Assembly: GCA_021463165.1 (NCBI GenBank)
Contig: JAJTWY010000013.1
Location: 1 to 64,000, forward strand
Reading direction: 5' to 3'
DNA from: Pyrinomonadaceae bacterium
GTDB lineage: Bacteria > Acidobacteriota > Blastocatellia > Pyrinomonadales > Pyrinomonadaceae
Length of the DNA: 64,000 bases
Shown here: piece after piece, positions 18,476 to 27,486 of the stretch
Numbering within the stretch: the first letter of the stretch is position 1
How the letters are laid out: every line of letters starts with the position of its first letter
Made by a program: the position numbers and the translations under genes
Notes under the pieces: generated by a model
Databases searched by the model: none
Seen by the model: the letters and a program-made list of their open reading frames with translations, nothing else
What the model was told of the DNA's origin: nothing

Positions 18476-19018
18476 ATGAGTGAGACCTCGGCTACGGCAA
18501 AAGACGATCAGGTGCACGAAAAGAAACACGATAAGAAGCGGGGCGACGAGCCATCGTTCAATATGGACGAACTTCAGGCCCTCGCCGCACTCGTGAACGA
18601 ACACGGGTTCACGGATTTTGAATTCGAGAACGAGAACATTCGCGTCAGGTTGAGCAAGGCGACGGTGGTTGCCGCCGCTCCGACCCAGACTGCGGCGGTA
18701 CCCGTTGCTCCCCCTCCGGCTCAAGCTCCGGTTGAGCCTGTGTCAGTCGAGGCGAAGGAGCCTTCTGACCCCGACGCCGGACTCCACAAGATCACCTCGC
18801 CCATTGTTGGAACGTTTTATCGCTCGCCTGGACCGGACAAGGCTCCGTATGTCACTGAGGGCAGCAGCGTTTCGGCGGACACCACCGTTTGTATCGTCGA
18901 GGCGATGAAGCTGATGAATGAGATCCAGGCCGAGGTTTCAGGCGAGATCGTCAAGATCTACGTCCAGAATGGCCAGCCGGTCGAGTACGGCCAACCGCTT
19001 TTTGGAGTTAGGAAATAA
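18476..19018 (+). CDS. accB: Biotin carboxyl carrier protein of acetyl-CoA carboxylase
   Basis: AccB carries biotin between carboxylase and transcarboxylase in fatty acid synthesis. The biotinyl domain is C-terminal with [10 protein letters not shown]; the biotinylated Lys is residue 145. A Pro/Ala-rich linker (residues 64-97) separates it from the N-terminal region, which begins with a charged stretch. The gene follows rplQ by 20 nt with GGGAGG upstream, so it may be cotranscribed with the alpha operon. 180 residues. Confidence 0.95.
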   Translation: MSETSATAKDDQVHEKKHDKKRGDEPSFNMDELQALAALVNEHGFTDFEFENENIRVRLSKATVVAAAPTQTAAVPVAPPPAQAPVEPVSVEAKEPSDPDAGLHKITSPIVGTFYRSPGPDKAPYVTEGSSVSADTTVCIVEAMKLMNEIQAEVSGEIVKIYVQNGQPVEYGQPLFGVRK

Positions 19019-19021
19019 GAT

Positions 19022-19104
19022 ATCTAGCCACCGATCACACGAATAACACGAATTTTTAGGGAGATTTCTTTATTCGTGCGGTTCGTGTGATCCGTGGCTA
19101 GATC
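19022..19104 (+). repeat. Near-perfect 20-bp inverted repeat, accB-accC
   Basis: CTAGCCAC (19024-19031) and GATCACACGAA (19033-19043) pair with TTCGTGTGATC (19082-19092) and GTGGCTAG (19094-19101), leaving a single mismatch between them. ACACGAAT is repeated inside. Same architecture as the ribosomal spacers with another sequence family. Confidence 0.85.
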
Positions 19105-19114
19105 TTTTAGGTTT

Positions 19115-20458
19115 ATGCGAGAAATACGCAAGATTCTGATCGCAAATCGCGGCGAGATCGCCAACCGCATCATCTGGACGTGCAAAGAGATGGGCATCAA
19201 GACGGTCGCCGTCCACTCGGAAGCTGACCGTGAAGCGCTTCACGTTCGATATGCCGACGAGGCGATCTGCATCGGGCCTGCTCCATCTTCCGAGAGCTAC
19301 CTCAACATTCCGGCGATCATAAGTGCGGCCGAGATCACAAATGTTGACGGTATTCATCCGGGCTACGGTTTTCTGGCTGAATCTGCGACATTCGCGACCA
19401 TCTGTGAAGACTGTAATATCAAATTCATCGGCCCGCGGCCCGATGTGATCACTATGATGGGCGATAAGGTCGAAGCCCGCAGGACGATGACGGCGGCCGG
19501 GGTTCCGATCTTGCCGGGCAGCCCTGATCCGATAGATTCGATCGAGGATGCAAAGAAGCTGGCACTCGAGATAGGCTTTCCGCTGATCATCAAGGCGGCT
19601 GCGGGAGGTGGCGGACGCGGAATGCGTATCGTTCGTCACGAAAGTGAGCTTGCCGGCAGCCTCGAACTTGCCCAGAGCGAGGCCCTCAATGCCTTTAAGA
19701 ACGGCGCGGTTTATATCGAGCGCTATATCGAACGGCCACGTCACATCGAGATACAGGTTCTCGCCGACGAACACGGAAATGTGATCCATCTCGGTGAACG
19801 CGAATGCACCATACAGCGTCGGCATCAGAAACTGCTCGAAGAGGCTCCTTCACCGGCGATATCGCGGGAACTGCGCGAGGAAATGGGAGCGGTAGCGGTC
19901 AAGGCATGTCAGGAGATAGGCTATTCGTCGGCGGGGACATTCGAGTTCTTACTCGATGAGGATGACCGTTTTTATTTCATGGAAATGAACACGCGTATCC
20001 AGGTCGAACATCCGGTGACCGAAATGGTGACGCTTACCGACATCGTCAGGAATCAGGTAATGATCGCCCGCGGCGAGAATGCTCAGTTCTCGCAGGACGA
20101 CGTGATCATCCGCGGCCATTCGATTGAATGCCGCATTAACGCAGAAGATCCTGTCAAGTTTACGCCAAGCCCGGGTCGGATCACGGCTTTTAATATCCCT
20201 GGCGGGCCGGGTGTTCGCGTTGACACGGCGGTTTATCCCGGTTATGTGGTTCCTCCCTATTACGATTCGATGATCGCAAAGCTCATCGTCCACGCCCGCA
20301 CACGAGAATTGGCGATAGCTCGTATGCAGCGTGCACTGGAGATGATGGTCGTTGAAGGGATCAAGACGACCATTCCACTTCATCAGAAGATCATGGCCGA
20401 TGAGAACTTCAGAAAAGGTGATTTCTCGACGAAGTTCATGGAAGAGTTCAAGTATTAG
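19115..20458 (+). CDS. accC: Acetyl-CoA carboxylase, biotin carboxylase subunit
   Basis: ATP-dependent carboxylation of biotin on AccB. The product has [35 protein letters not shown], the Gly-rich ATP loop [12 protein letters not shown], and the active-site block [18 protein letters not shown] 19115 was preferred to an in-frame GTG at 19094 because the GTG lies inside the inverted repeat and the ATG matches the family start. 447 residues, normal. Confidence 0.95.
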   Translation: MREIRKILIANRGEIANRIIWTCKEMGIKTVAVHSEADREALHVRYADEAICIGPAPSSESYLNIPAIISAAEITNVDGIHPGYGFLAESATFATICEDCNIKFIGPRPDVITMMGDKVEARRTMTAAGVPILPGSPDPIDSIEDAKKLALEIGFPLIIKAAAGGGGRGMRIVRHESELAGSLELAQSEALNAFKNGAVYIERYIERPRHIEIQVLADEHGNVIHLGERECTIQRRHQKLLEEAPSPAISRELREEMGAVAVKACQEIGYSSAGTFEFLLDEDDRFYFMEMNTRIQVEHPVTEMVTLTDIVRNQVMIARGENAQFSQDDVIIRGHSIECRINAEDPVKFTPSPGRITAFNIPGGPGVRVDTAVYPGYVVPPYYDSMIAKLIVHARTRELAIARMQRALEMMVVEGIKTTIPLHQKIMADENFRKGDFSTKFMEEFKY

Positions 20459-20505
20459 GGGCTCGATCAAATTGCCCTTATGGCTTGAATATGTTAGATT
20501 TATGG

Positions 20506-20536
20506 GAACAATTAGCGATAATTGTTCAATATTTTT
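20506..20536 (+). terminator. Hairpin after accC
   Basis: GAACAATTA at 20506-20514 pairs perfectly with TAATTGTTC at 20519-20527 around GCGA, followed by AATATTTTT. It is 48 nt after the accC stop and could end the acc transcript. The stem is AT-rich, so it may be weak. Confidence 0.5.
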
Positions 20537-20606
20537 CGCGGTTACCGCGCCTCGTACGCGGAGTTACTGCGAGCAAAAGGAGAGGCTGATAAAAGCAAGT
20601 TAATAA

Positions 20607-20876
20607 ATGGCTACAGTTAAAGAAGTAAAAGAGAAGATAGTTAAGGATTACAAGACACACGGTTCGGATACCGGATCGTCACAGGTTCAGATCGCGTTGC
20701 TCTCGCAGCGCATCACTGAGTTGACGGAGCATTTTAAGGTGCACAAGAAGGATAATAATTCGCGCCGTGGCTTGCTTCAGTTGGTCTCGCGTCGTAGGAA
20801 ACTTCTTGATTATCTCAAACGTCGGAATATTGAAGAGTACCACGAGATCATTAAGAAACTCGGACTGAGAAGGTAG
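20607..20876 (+). CDS. rpsO: 30S ribosomal protein S15
   Basis: S15 binds the central junction of 16S rRNA. The 89-residue product has [41 protein letters not shown] and [18 protein letters not shown], all standard. It precedes pnp, the conserved rpsO-pnp pair. Confidence 0.97.
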   Translation: MATVKEVKEKIVKDYKTHGSDTGSSQVQIALLSQRITELTEHFKVHKKDNNSRRGLLQLVSRRRKLLDYLKRRNIEEYHEIIKKLGLRR

Positions 20877-20883
20877 GTTATAG

Positions 20884-20942
20884 CGAATAGCTGACGATCA
20901 ATATTTTTCAGATCGTCACCTGCGTTTTTTCCTATTCGTTTT
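20884..20942 (+). terminator. Nested hairpin after rpsO
   Basis: TGACGATC 20892-20899 pairs with GATCGTCA 20911-20918, followed by CCTGCGTTTTTT. An outer pair CGAATAG 20884-20890 / CTATTCG 20932-20938 encloses it and is followed by TTTT. Located just after the rpsO stop. Confidence 0.6.
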
Positions 20943-21076
20943 AAGTTGAAATTGGCCGCTTCGGGCCGTATTTATAGGATCTTCGCGAAGAGTTTGTTCG
21001 CGGCCGCTGAACGTGACAGCATGAGACGCCAAAGAACGAAAGAAGATCAACGTAACAATCCAAGTTGTTGTTCAAG

Positions 21077-21118
21077 GACGAAGGAGCTTCACGGCACGCT
21101 CTTTCGTCTTTGTTTTTT
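21077..21118 (+). terminator. Terminator-like hairpin in the pnp leader
   Basis: GACGAAGGAGC at 21077-21087 pairs over its full length with GCTCTTTCGTC at 21098-21108 (one G-U pair), loop of ten, then TTTGTTTTTT to 21118. The pnp ATG is at 21130, with GAGGA between. It has every mark of an intrinsic terminator but lies directly before the pnp ribosome-binding site, so it may attenuate pnp or serve as a cleavable leader hairpin. Confidence 0.7.
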
Positions 21119-21129
21119 GAGGATAAGAA

Positions 21130-23253
21130 ATGCCTAAGAAATATTTGAATGAGTCGATCAAGCTCGGGAATCATGAGCTGATCGTTGAAACTGGCAAGGT
21201 TGCCAAACAGGCCGACGGTTCGGTCGTGATCAGGTACGGAGACACGATGCTCCTCGTTGCAGCGGTTTCTGCACGCACAGCCAAGGAAGGGCTCGATTTT
21301 TTTCCGCTCACGGTCGAGTATCGTGAGAATACATTCGCCGCAGGGCGTATTCCCGGCAACTACTTCCGTCGCGAGGGCCGCCCAAGTGAGAAAGAGGTTC
21401 TTACATGCCGCTTGATCGATAGGCCTGTTCGCCCTCTCTTCGCCGAGGGCTATCGTTTTGAAACACAGATAGTTGCGTCGGTCATCTCAGCCGATACGGA
21501 CAACGATCCGGATGTGATCGCGATAACAGGTGCGTCCTGCGCCTTGTATCTTTCCGATATTCCGTTCCATAACCCGATCGCAGGTGTCCGCATCGGGCTG
21601 GCCGACGGAAAATATCTGATCAACCCGACTTACGACGAACGTCGGGAGTCCGATCTGAACCTTGTTGTCGCCGGCACCGAAGAAGCTATCTGTATGGTCG
21701 AATGCGAGGCGAACGAGGTCGAAGAAAAGATCATGGTCGAGGCCCTGATGCTTGCTCATCGCGAGATCAAGCGGCTTTGTTTGTGGCAGAAGGAGCTCGG
21801 CAAGGCACTTGCGATCACGAAACGTGAATTTGTCGTGCCCGAACTCGATGCCGATATCGTTGCTGACGTTGAGAAAACGTGGACGGACAAACTCCGTGCG
21901 GCTCTCGATTCGACGAGCCGCGAGAAGATCGAGGTCTATGCCGGCCTAGATGCCCTGAAGAAAGAGGTCGTCGAGAGCTATCCGGAAGATGATCCCGGTG
22001 CTCGCTCAACGGCCGGCAAGGCGTTCGGCCAGCTCAAGGAGAAGATCTTCCGTGAAGATATGCTCGGGAATCGACGCCGGCCTGATGGCCGGAAGTTCTC
22101 GGAGATCCGTCCGATCTCGTGCGAGGTTGGCTGGCTGCCGCGTGTCCACGGGTCGGCTCTGTTCACTAGAGGCGAAACGCAGGCGATGGTCACTTCGACG
22201 CTCGGAACCAAGATCGATGAGCAGTATATGGACGATATCGAGAAAGGGGAAGTAAAACGCAGGTTCATGCTTCATTACAACTTCCCGCCTTATTCGGTTG
22301 GCGAAACGGGCCGTTTCGGCTCCACCTCGCGTCGTGAGACTGGCCACGGAAATCTCGCGCGACGCGCGATCCAGGCTGTCCTTCCCGACGAGGCCGATTT
22401 CCCGTACACGATCCGCATCGTTTCCGATATCACGGAATCGAACGGTTCATCGTCGATGGCATCGGTCTGTGGCGGGATCCTTAGCTTGATGGATGCCGGC
22501 GTGCCTATCAAAAAACCGGTCGCGGGTGTAGCGATGGGTTTGGTCATGGAAGGCAACCGCTACGCGATCCTTACGGATATTGCCGGTGCGGAAGACCATT
22601 ACGGTGATATGGATTTCAAGGTGACGGGGACCGCGGACGGGATCACCGCCCTTCAGATGGATATCAAGATCGGCGGCATCAACGCGATGATCCTCCAGGA
22701 AGCCCTTGATCAGGCAAAGAAAGGCCGTCTTCACATTCTTGACATTATGGCTAAGGCCATCGCTGAACCGCGCGAAGAGCTGTCGGCTTATGCGCCGCGG
22801 ATCATTACCATCAACATTCATCCGGACAAGATCCGTGATGTCATCGGCAAAGGCGGCAGCGTTATCCGCTCGATAACTGAAGAGACCGGTGCCAAGATCG
22901 ATATCGAGGACGACGGAACGATCATGATCGCGACCAACGACGGCGATGCCGCACAAGCCGCGATCGCACGGATCAAGGCGATCACCGCAGAAGCGGAGAT
23001 CGGCGAGACTTATCTGGGAACGGTTTCGCGTATAGTTGATTTCGGGGCATTTGTCGAGATCCTCCCCGGTCTTGATGGCCTGCTGCACATTTCCGAGATC
23101 TCGGACCGCCGCGTCAAAGACGTTCGCGACGAGCTCAAGGAAGGCCAGCAGATCCTCGTCAAATGTATCGGGAAGGAAGGCAACAAGGTAAAACTTTCCC
23201 GCAAGGCCATCCTCGCCGAAGAAAAAGCGAAGGGCGCCGGCGATGGAGAATAG
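21130..23253 (+). CDS. pnp: Polyribonucleotide nucleotidyltransferase (PNPase)
   Basis: 3'-5' phosphorolytic exonuclease of the degradosome. The 707-residue product has two RNase PH domains ([33 protein letters not shown]), followed by a KH domain with [20 protein letters not shown] and an S1 domain with [22 protein letters not shown]. Length is normal. E. coli pnp is autoregulated through its leader hairpin; a hairpin is also present here. Confidence 0.97.
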   Translation: MPKKYLNESIKLGNHELIVETGKVAKQADGSVVIRYGDTMLLVAAVSARTAKEGLDFFPLTVEYRENTFAAGRIPGNYFRREGRPSEKEVLTCRLIDRPVRPLFAEGYRFETQIVASVISADTDNDPDVIAITGASCALYLSDIPFHNPIAGVRIGLADGKYLINPTYDERRESDLNLVVAGTEEAICMVECEANEVEEKIMVEALMLAHREIKRLCLWQKELGKALAITKREFVVPELDADIVADVEKTWTDKLRAALDSTSREKIEVYAGLDALKKEVVESYPEDDPGARSTAGKAFGQLKEKIFREDMLGNRRRPDGRKFSEIRPISCEVGWLPRVHGSALFTRGETQAMVTSTLGTKIDEQYMDDIEKGEVKRRFMLHYNFPPYSVGETGRFGSTSRRETGHGNLARRAIQAVLPDEADFPYTIRIVSDITESNGSSSMASVCGGILSLMDAGVPIKKPVAGVAMGLVMEGNRYAILTDIAGAEDHYGDMDFKVTGTADGITALQMDIKIGGINAMILQEALDQAKKGRLHILDIMAKAIAEPREELSAYAPRIITINIHPDKIRDVIGKGGSVIRSITEETGAKIDIEDDGTIMIATNDGDAAQAAIARIKAITAEAEIGETYLGTVSRIVDFGAFVEILPGLDGLLHISEISDRRVKDVRDELKEGQQILVKCIGKEGNKVKLSRKAILAEEKAKGAGDGE

Positions 23254-23618
23254 TTGATAGTGGACGGCGGACACCAAAATCTTTGGATCCGCTGATAAAT
23301 TCAGGAAAATACTACCGGTTATCACTATCTTGTGGTAGCCGGTTTTCTTTTGTCCGGTGCGAGAAAAAATATTTGAAAAAAATCGAAAATTTCTGGAGAA
23401 AGTACCGAATTAGGCATATTTTCCCCTTGAATTTAGATATAACGGCCGGAATTGAGGGTTATTTTCCTCGAAATACTGCACGACAAACCGTGCGTAAAAA
23501 AGCTGATCTTATTATTTCGAGACCGCCCCGGACCCAATCTTTCGAACAGCGAGTGCCAACAAATGCTGTGAAAACGAATGTTTTTCGCCGTCAGATACCT
23601 TTTAGACAGGTAAACGAG
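23254..23618 (+). promoter_or_regulatory. Gene-free interval with pnp terminator and AT-rich leader
   Basis: The first part holds a hairpin ACCGG 23314-23318 / CCGGT 23339-23343 (stem with mismatches) followed by TTTTCTTTT, a plausible pnp terminator. About 23350-23470 is AT-rich and probably carries the promoter of the next gene, but no -35/-10 pair was convincing. An open frame runs through here (from 23163) but its start would lie inside pnp. Confidence 0.5.
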
Positions 23619-24362
23619 ATGAATAAATCGACATACAGAGGATTGCTTTCGGCTATCTGCATTGGTTCGATACTTGCGTGCTTTACGCGTATCGAGGCAG
23701 GCCCGGTGCGTTTTGACCAGGTCGTGCAGGTTGTCGATGCTAAGCCGGGTGCCGCTAATACGGTCTCCTTCACCAGCTTGCGTATGGCTGACGATCTTTC
23801 CTTCGTGATCAACATCGATGATGGGGACGACAAGAAGAAGAGCTCGCCGACAGTACCGCAGGACGGACGTGTGATCACAGAAACCAAGACGGAGATCGTC
23901 ACTGACGATGTCTGTGATTGCGAAGAAGAGATCATAGCAAAACGCGGGTTTCCAAAATGGGCGCTGCTCGGACTGGCTGCGATCCCGATCGCCTTTATCC
24001 TGATCAAGCGCAAGAAGGATACGCCGACGCCGACTCAGACCATCCCTGTCGAAACTCCGACGCCGGGCATTACGCCAACCCCCACACCTGGCATAACGCC
24101 AACCCCGACGCCGGGAATTACGCCGACGCCAACGCCGGGAATTACACCGACGCCAACGCCGGGAATTACACCGACGCCAACGCCGAAGAAGTCGCCTACG
24201 CCTACGCCGCCGCCGATCACCCCGACGCCTCCTCCGCCGGAGCCGGTGCCGGAGCCGATGACGATACTGCTCTTCGGTACGGGCCTTGCTTCGATAGGCA
24301 TCGTGGCTCGACGAAAATTTGGTAAAAAGCGCGATTCCGATGAGGAAAATGGCGAGGAATAG
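23619..24362 (+). CDS. PEP-CTERM sorting-signal protein with Thr-Pro repeats
   Basis: Residues 1-27 look like a signal peptide ([14 protein letters not shown]). A charged region follows, then a hydrophobic stretch [23 protein letters not shown] at about 108-130. After that come Thr/Pro repeats (TPTPGI units) encoded by 24-bp repeats. The C-terminus is a PEP-CTERM signal: [23 protein letters not shown] followed by an acidic tail, which exosortase/EpsH systems recognise in exopolysaccharide-producing Gram-negatives. No exosortase is in the window. ATG 23619 is preferred over the longer open frame. 247 residues. Confidence 0.8.
   Translation: MNKSTYRGLLSAICIGSILACFTRIEAGPVRFDQVVQVVDAKPGAANTVSFTSLRMADDLSFVINIDDGDDKKKSSPTVPQDGRVITETKTEIVTDDVCDCEEEIIAKRGFPKWALLGLAAIPIAFILIKRKKDTPTPTQTIPVETPTPGITPTPTPGITPTPTPGITPTPTPGITPTPTPGITPTPTPKKSPTPTPPPITPTPPPPEPVPEPMTILLFGTGLASIGIVARRKFGKKRDSDEENGEE
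24054..24186 (+). repeat. 24-bp tandem repeats encoding TPTPGI
   Basis: Roughly five units of about 24 bp encode (G-I-T-P-T-P-T-P); the last three are nearly identical. It lies in the PEP-CTERM gene and probably makes a rigid extended stalk. It is coding sequence, not a CRISPR array. Confidence 0.85.
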
Positions 24363-24375
24363 AGTTAATATGAGC

Positions 24376-24420
24376 ATGGATATCGCAGAAGCCAAAAAGC
24401 GGTATCCATCTCCTTTCTTT
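24376..24420 (+). terminator. Hairpin after PEP-CTERM gene
   Basis: ATGGATA 24376-24382 pairs with TATCCAT 24403-24409, extended by CGC/GCG inside, followed by CTCCTTTCTTT. A second small hairpin GCCGCT/AGCGGC follows at about 24432-24447. Weak T-tract. Confidence 0.5.
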
Positions 24421-24464
24421 GAGTAGCGAGGCCGCTGAGCAGCGGCTAAGAGAGGAATCTTGCA

Positions 24465-25409
24465 ATGCGAGTAAACAGGTACAATTTTCTTTTCGTGATC
24501 GGGTTGATCCTGACGCTTGGGATATCGATGGCTTTTGCCAACGATAACAAGAAGCGTCCCAAGAACACCGGCACGCTGAATGTCAAAACGACCGAGACCT
24601 CATATCCGGTCAAGGTGGATGGACGATATGTCGGTGAGAGCGGTGTGGGGACCGGAGCGGATTTTTATCTTGCGCCAGGCATCTACACGGTCGAAGTCGG
24701 AGGCCCAGACGGCAAGGTCTGGCGAGACCGGATCGAGATCTTCAAGGATCGCAAGAGCTGCATCTGCCTGAAGATCGTTCGTGAAACTATCACGACGCCG
24801 TGTCCGTATCGCTTCACGCTTGACGGCCCCGACCGCATTACGGAGGGCGACCTCGTGACCTTCGCCGCGATCAATCAGGGAACGGCCCCGATACCGCTTC
24901 GCTATGCCTGGAAGGTGTCCAACGGCCGCGTTACCAGCGGACTTGGCACGCCTACGATCACCGTTGATTCTACCGGGATGGGTGACGGCACGATAAATGC
25001 CGAACTCGATGTCAATGACGACGTCTATGACAACAAGTGTCGTCAGGTTATCTCTGTTCCGACCGAGGTAAGGCGTATTCCTCCGCCGGAGGTCCCTAAG
25101 CCTTTCCGCTGCGACGAATTTGAGGCGAAGGCTCCGGATGACGACAAGGCGCGCTTTGATAACTGCGTGATCCAGGCTCAAAATACGCCTGACGCACAGC
25201 TATACGTGATTATTTACCCCGGAACCGATCGGCTGTCGGTAACGCGAAACACTTACGATCGACTATCGAAACGTGCCCTCGATTACATGGTGAAAACGCG
25301 AGGGTTCGACCCGAGGCGAATAGCGATCGTGAAGGGAAGTGCACGTCTCAAGACGACCTACGAGATCTGGATCGTACCGCCGGGGGCTAGTCTGCCGGTC
25401 GTGCAGTAA
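24465..25409 (+). CDS. Secreted protein, PEGA-like and Ig/PKD-like with OmpA-like end
   Basis: Residues 1-25 form a signal peptide (FLFVIGLILTLGISMAFA). Residues about 38-95 resemble a PEGA domain (SYPVKVDGRYVGESGVGTG, LAPGIYTVEVGGPDG). Residues 115-205 look like a PKD/Ig-like module (EGDLVTFAAI, YAWKVSNGRVTSG). The C-terminal 80 residues, with NTYDRLSKRALDYMVKTRGFDPRRI, resemble an OmpA-like fold by pattern. It lies after the PEP-CTERM gene with 100 nt between; the function is unknown. Probably periplasmic or surface associated. Confidence 0.6.
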   Translation: MRVNRYNFLFVIGLILTLGISMAFANDNKKRPKNTGTLNVKTTETSYPVKVDGRYVGESGVGTGADFYLAPGIYTVEVGGPDGKVWRDRIEIFKDRKSCICLKIVRETITTPCPYRFTLDGPDRITEGDLVTFAAINQGTAPIPLRYAWKVSNGRVTSGLGTPTITVDSTGMGDGTINAELDVNDDVYDNKCRQVISVPTEVRRIPPPEVPKPFRCDEFEAKAPDDDKARFDNCVIQAQNTPDAQLYVIIYPGTDRLSVTRNTYDRLSKRALDYMVKTRGFDPRRIAIVKGSARLKTTYEIWIVPPGASLPVVQ

Positions 25410-25439
25410 GCAAGTCCCACCCCTAAAAACGAGTGACTT

Positions 25440-25473
25440 AGGCTGTTTGGTTCGCCGCCAGACAGCCTTTTTT
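25440..25473 (+). terminator. Intrinsic terminator after the 24465 gene
   Basis: AGGCTGT at 25440-25446 pairs with ACAGCCT at 25462-25468, with TTGG/CCAG extending the stem, followed by TTTTTTC. It is 31 nt after the stop of the + strand gene and ends transcription toward the minus-strand gene. Confidence 0.85.
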
Positions 25474-25519
25474 CTGTCAACTGGTTTCAGGGGGGAAACG
25501 CGCTAAATGAGTTTTCGGA

Positions 25520-25918
25520 TCATTTAAGCCCGTGCAATGTGACCTGCGAACGGACCCCTCGTCGTACTGTTGCGGCTTCGTACCAGACATCAACCTTGTT
25601 GATGTAGCGGTCTTTGCCATTCAGGTCGAGGTTTCGCGTAGATCCACCGGCGGGAATTAGGGACCGGATCGAAAATTCCTGCTTTTCGCCGCTGACGTAG
25701 GTTACTTCGAGCTTATAAAACCTAACTGCCCGATACTGAACCGAGATCTTAAGCGAGCGAAACTCGCCTTTTCCGGCACCCAGGTGCCAGGTGTCCTGTT
25801 CGCTGCGGTCCTTCACCTCTTTTGTACCAAGGTTGACCCATTCCTGGGCCGAGGCGGTGAACACCCCGATCGATAGGACAAACAAAACAGACGCCAGAAT
25901 GATAGATCGCTTCAACAT
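25520..25918 (-). CDS. Secreted protein of unknown function
   Basis: ATG at 25918 with CAGGAG seven bases upstream is the likely start; an upstream frame extension to 25960 has no such site. Residues 1-25 are a signal peptide (LASVLFVLSIGVFTASAQ). The remainder, WVNLGTKEVKDRSEQDTWHL and the ending TVRRGVRSQVTLHGLK, looks beta-rich and resembles a small DUF2541-type family from memory. 132 residues. Function unknown. Confidence 0.65.
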   Translation of the reverse strand: MLKRSIILASVLFVLSIGVFTASAQEWVNLGTKEVKDRSEQDTWHLGAGKGEFRSLKISVQYRAVRFYKLEVTYVSGEKQEFSIRSLIPAGGSTRNLDLNGKDRYINKVDVWYEAATVRRGVRSQVTLHGLK

Positions 25919-26006
25919 ATATACGCTCCTGTGTGTTAAATAGATCGGTATTCGAGTCATTCTGTTCCAAGTCAGCGAGAATGTAAAGCATTGCGACGCC
26001 AGTACA

Positions 26007-26035
26007 TTGTTGCGGTTTCGTCTTCATTGTAAAAT
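26007..26035 (+). promoter_or_regulatory. Candidate promoter of glyS, possibly leaderless
   Basis: TTGTTG at 26007-26012 and TAAAAT at 26030-26035 are 17 nt apart. The glyS ATG at 26045 is only nine bases after the -10 hexamer and no Shine-Dalgarno sequence is visible, so the transcript could start at or next to the ATG. Confidence 0.4.
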
Positions 26036-26044
26036 CTTACCTTT

Positions 26045-27433
26045 ATGGCTGCACCGAATATTGAAACTATCGTATCCCTGGCGAAGCGGCGAGGGTTTGT
26101 TTTTCCGGCTTCCGACATCTATGGCGGGTTGGGTTCGTCGTGGGATTATGGCCCGTTGGGCGTTGAGTTGGCGAACAACATAAAGAACAGCTGGTGGAAC
26201 TGGGTTGTTTATGAGCGGGACGATATCGAGGGTTTGGACTCGTCGATCATCCAGAACCGGCTGGTCTGGAAATACTCGGGCCACGAAACGACTTTCAGCG
26301 ATCCGCTGGCGGATTGTCGTGATTGCAAAACGCGCCTGCGCGAAGACAAACTCGAGCGAAATAGCGACGGAAAGCTTGTTTGCTCGAACTGCGGCTCGAC
26401 AGATCTGACCGAATCGCGGCCATTTAACCTAATGTTTCGCACCACCATCGGCGCGGTTTCGAGCGACGACGATCCGGCGGCATTGGCCTATCTGCGTCCT
26501 GAGACGGCACAAGGGATCTTTGTTAATTTTAAGAATGTTCTAGATACATCGCGACGGAAACTGCCCTTTGGGATAGCCCAGATAGGCAAGGCATTCAGGA
26601 ATGAAGTAACGCCAGGGAACTTTATCTTTCGCACACGTGAGTTCGAGCAGATGGAGATCGAATATTTCTGCCGGCCTGATGACGCTCCGCGTGTTCACCA
26701 GGAGTGGCTCGATGCTTACGACGCGTGGCTGGAGACGATCGGCATCTCGAGCAAGAACGTCGTTCATTACGAGCAGTCCGCCGAGGAATTGGCTCACTAT
26801 TCGGATCGGACCGTCGATTTTCTTTATCGGTTTTTCCCGGAACGCCAGGAGGAAGACAAGCAGTTTGATGAACTGCTCGGCATAGCGAACCGAACCGATT
26901 ACGATCTCAGAGTCCACTCGAAGAAGCCGGAGAACGAAGAAGGGAAACGGATCAATCCGGATACGACCGAGGATCTTTCATATTTTGATCCGCAGACGAA
27001 CGAACGATTTTATCCGTACTGCATCGAGCCCTCCATTGGCGTCAACCGGACGCTCCTCGCAGTTCTGATGGAGGCCTACGAAGAACGGACGAACGACAAG
27101 GGCGAGGTACGCGTGATCCTCAAGTTAAAGCCCGCCCTGGCCCCGATCAAGGTTGCGGTTCTGCCTCTTGCAAAGAACAACGAGAGTATCGTTACGATGG
27201 CCAAAAACTTGAAAAGGAGCCTTCAGCCGTCGATGCGAGCGGTTTATGACGATACCGGCGGCATCGGCAAACTCTACGCCCGCCAGGACGAGATCGGTAC
27301 GCCATTCTGCGTTACGGTCGATCACGAGTCTATCGTAGATAACGCCGTAACCGTCAGAGACCGAGATTCTTGGCAGCAGGAGCGGGTAGCGGTAGGTGAC
27401 CTGGAACAATTCCTGCGGCAAAGACTGTATTGA
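26045..27433 (+). CDS. glyS: Glycyl-tRNA synthetase, dimeric type
   Basis: Attaches glycine to tRNA-Gly. It is the single-chain alpha2 type found in Gram-positives, archaea and some other bacteria, not the alpha2beta2 type of E. coli. Visible: KRRGFVFPASDIYGGLGSSWDYGPLG (motif-like N-terminus), an inserted zinc-like domain with CRDC and CSNC at about residues 98-118, motif 2 FNLMFRTTIG and RPETAQGIFVNFKN, and motif 3 EPSIGVNRTLLAVL. The anticodon-binding domain is C-terminal. 462 residues. Confidence 0.94.
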   Translation: MAAPNIETIVSLAKRRGFVFPASDIYGGLGSSWDYGPLGVELANNIKNSWWNWVVYERDDIEGLDSSIIQNRLVWKYSGHETTFSDPLADCRDCKTRLREDKLERNSDGKLVCSNCGSTDLTESRPFNLMFRTTIGAVSSDDDPAALAYLRPETAQGIFVNFKNVLDTSRRKLPFGIAQIGKAFRNEVTPGNFIFRTREFEQMEIEYFCRPDDAPRVHQEWLDAYDAWLETIGISSKNVVHYEQSAEELAHYSDRTVDFLYRFFPERQEEDKQFDELLGIANRTDYDLRVHSKKPENEEGKRINPDTTEDLSYFDPQTNERFYPYCIEPSIGVNRTLLAVLMEAYEERTNDKGEVRVILKLKPALAPIKVAVLPLAKNNESIVTMAKNLKRSLQPSMRAVYDDTGGIGKLYARQDEIGTPFCVTVDHESIVDNAVTVRDRDSWQQERVAVGDLEQFLRQRLY

Positions 27434-27486
27434 ACCGGCAACTCGAATGGAGAACTTAGGCCAGAACAGCAGTAGGGTATTGCGTT

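Noticed and set aside
19094..19114. GTG start for accC at 19094
   Set aside because: It lies inside the accB-accC inverted repeat; ATG 19115 begins the conserved N-terminus.
23163..23618. N-terminal part of the 399-codon frame before the PEP-CTERM gene
   Set aside because: It would start inside pnp and cross the pnp terminator and AT-rich leader; the signal peptide begins only at 23619.
24054..24186. Possible CRISPR array from 24-bp repeats
   Set aside because: Repeats are contiguous without spacers, in frame, and encode a Thr/Pro stalk.
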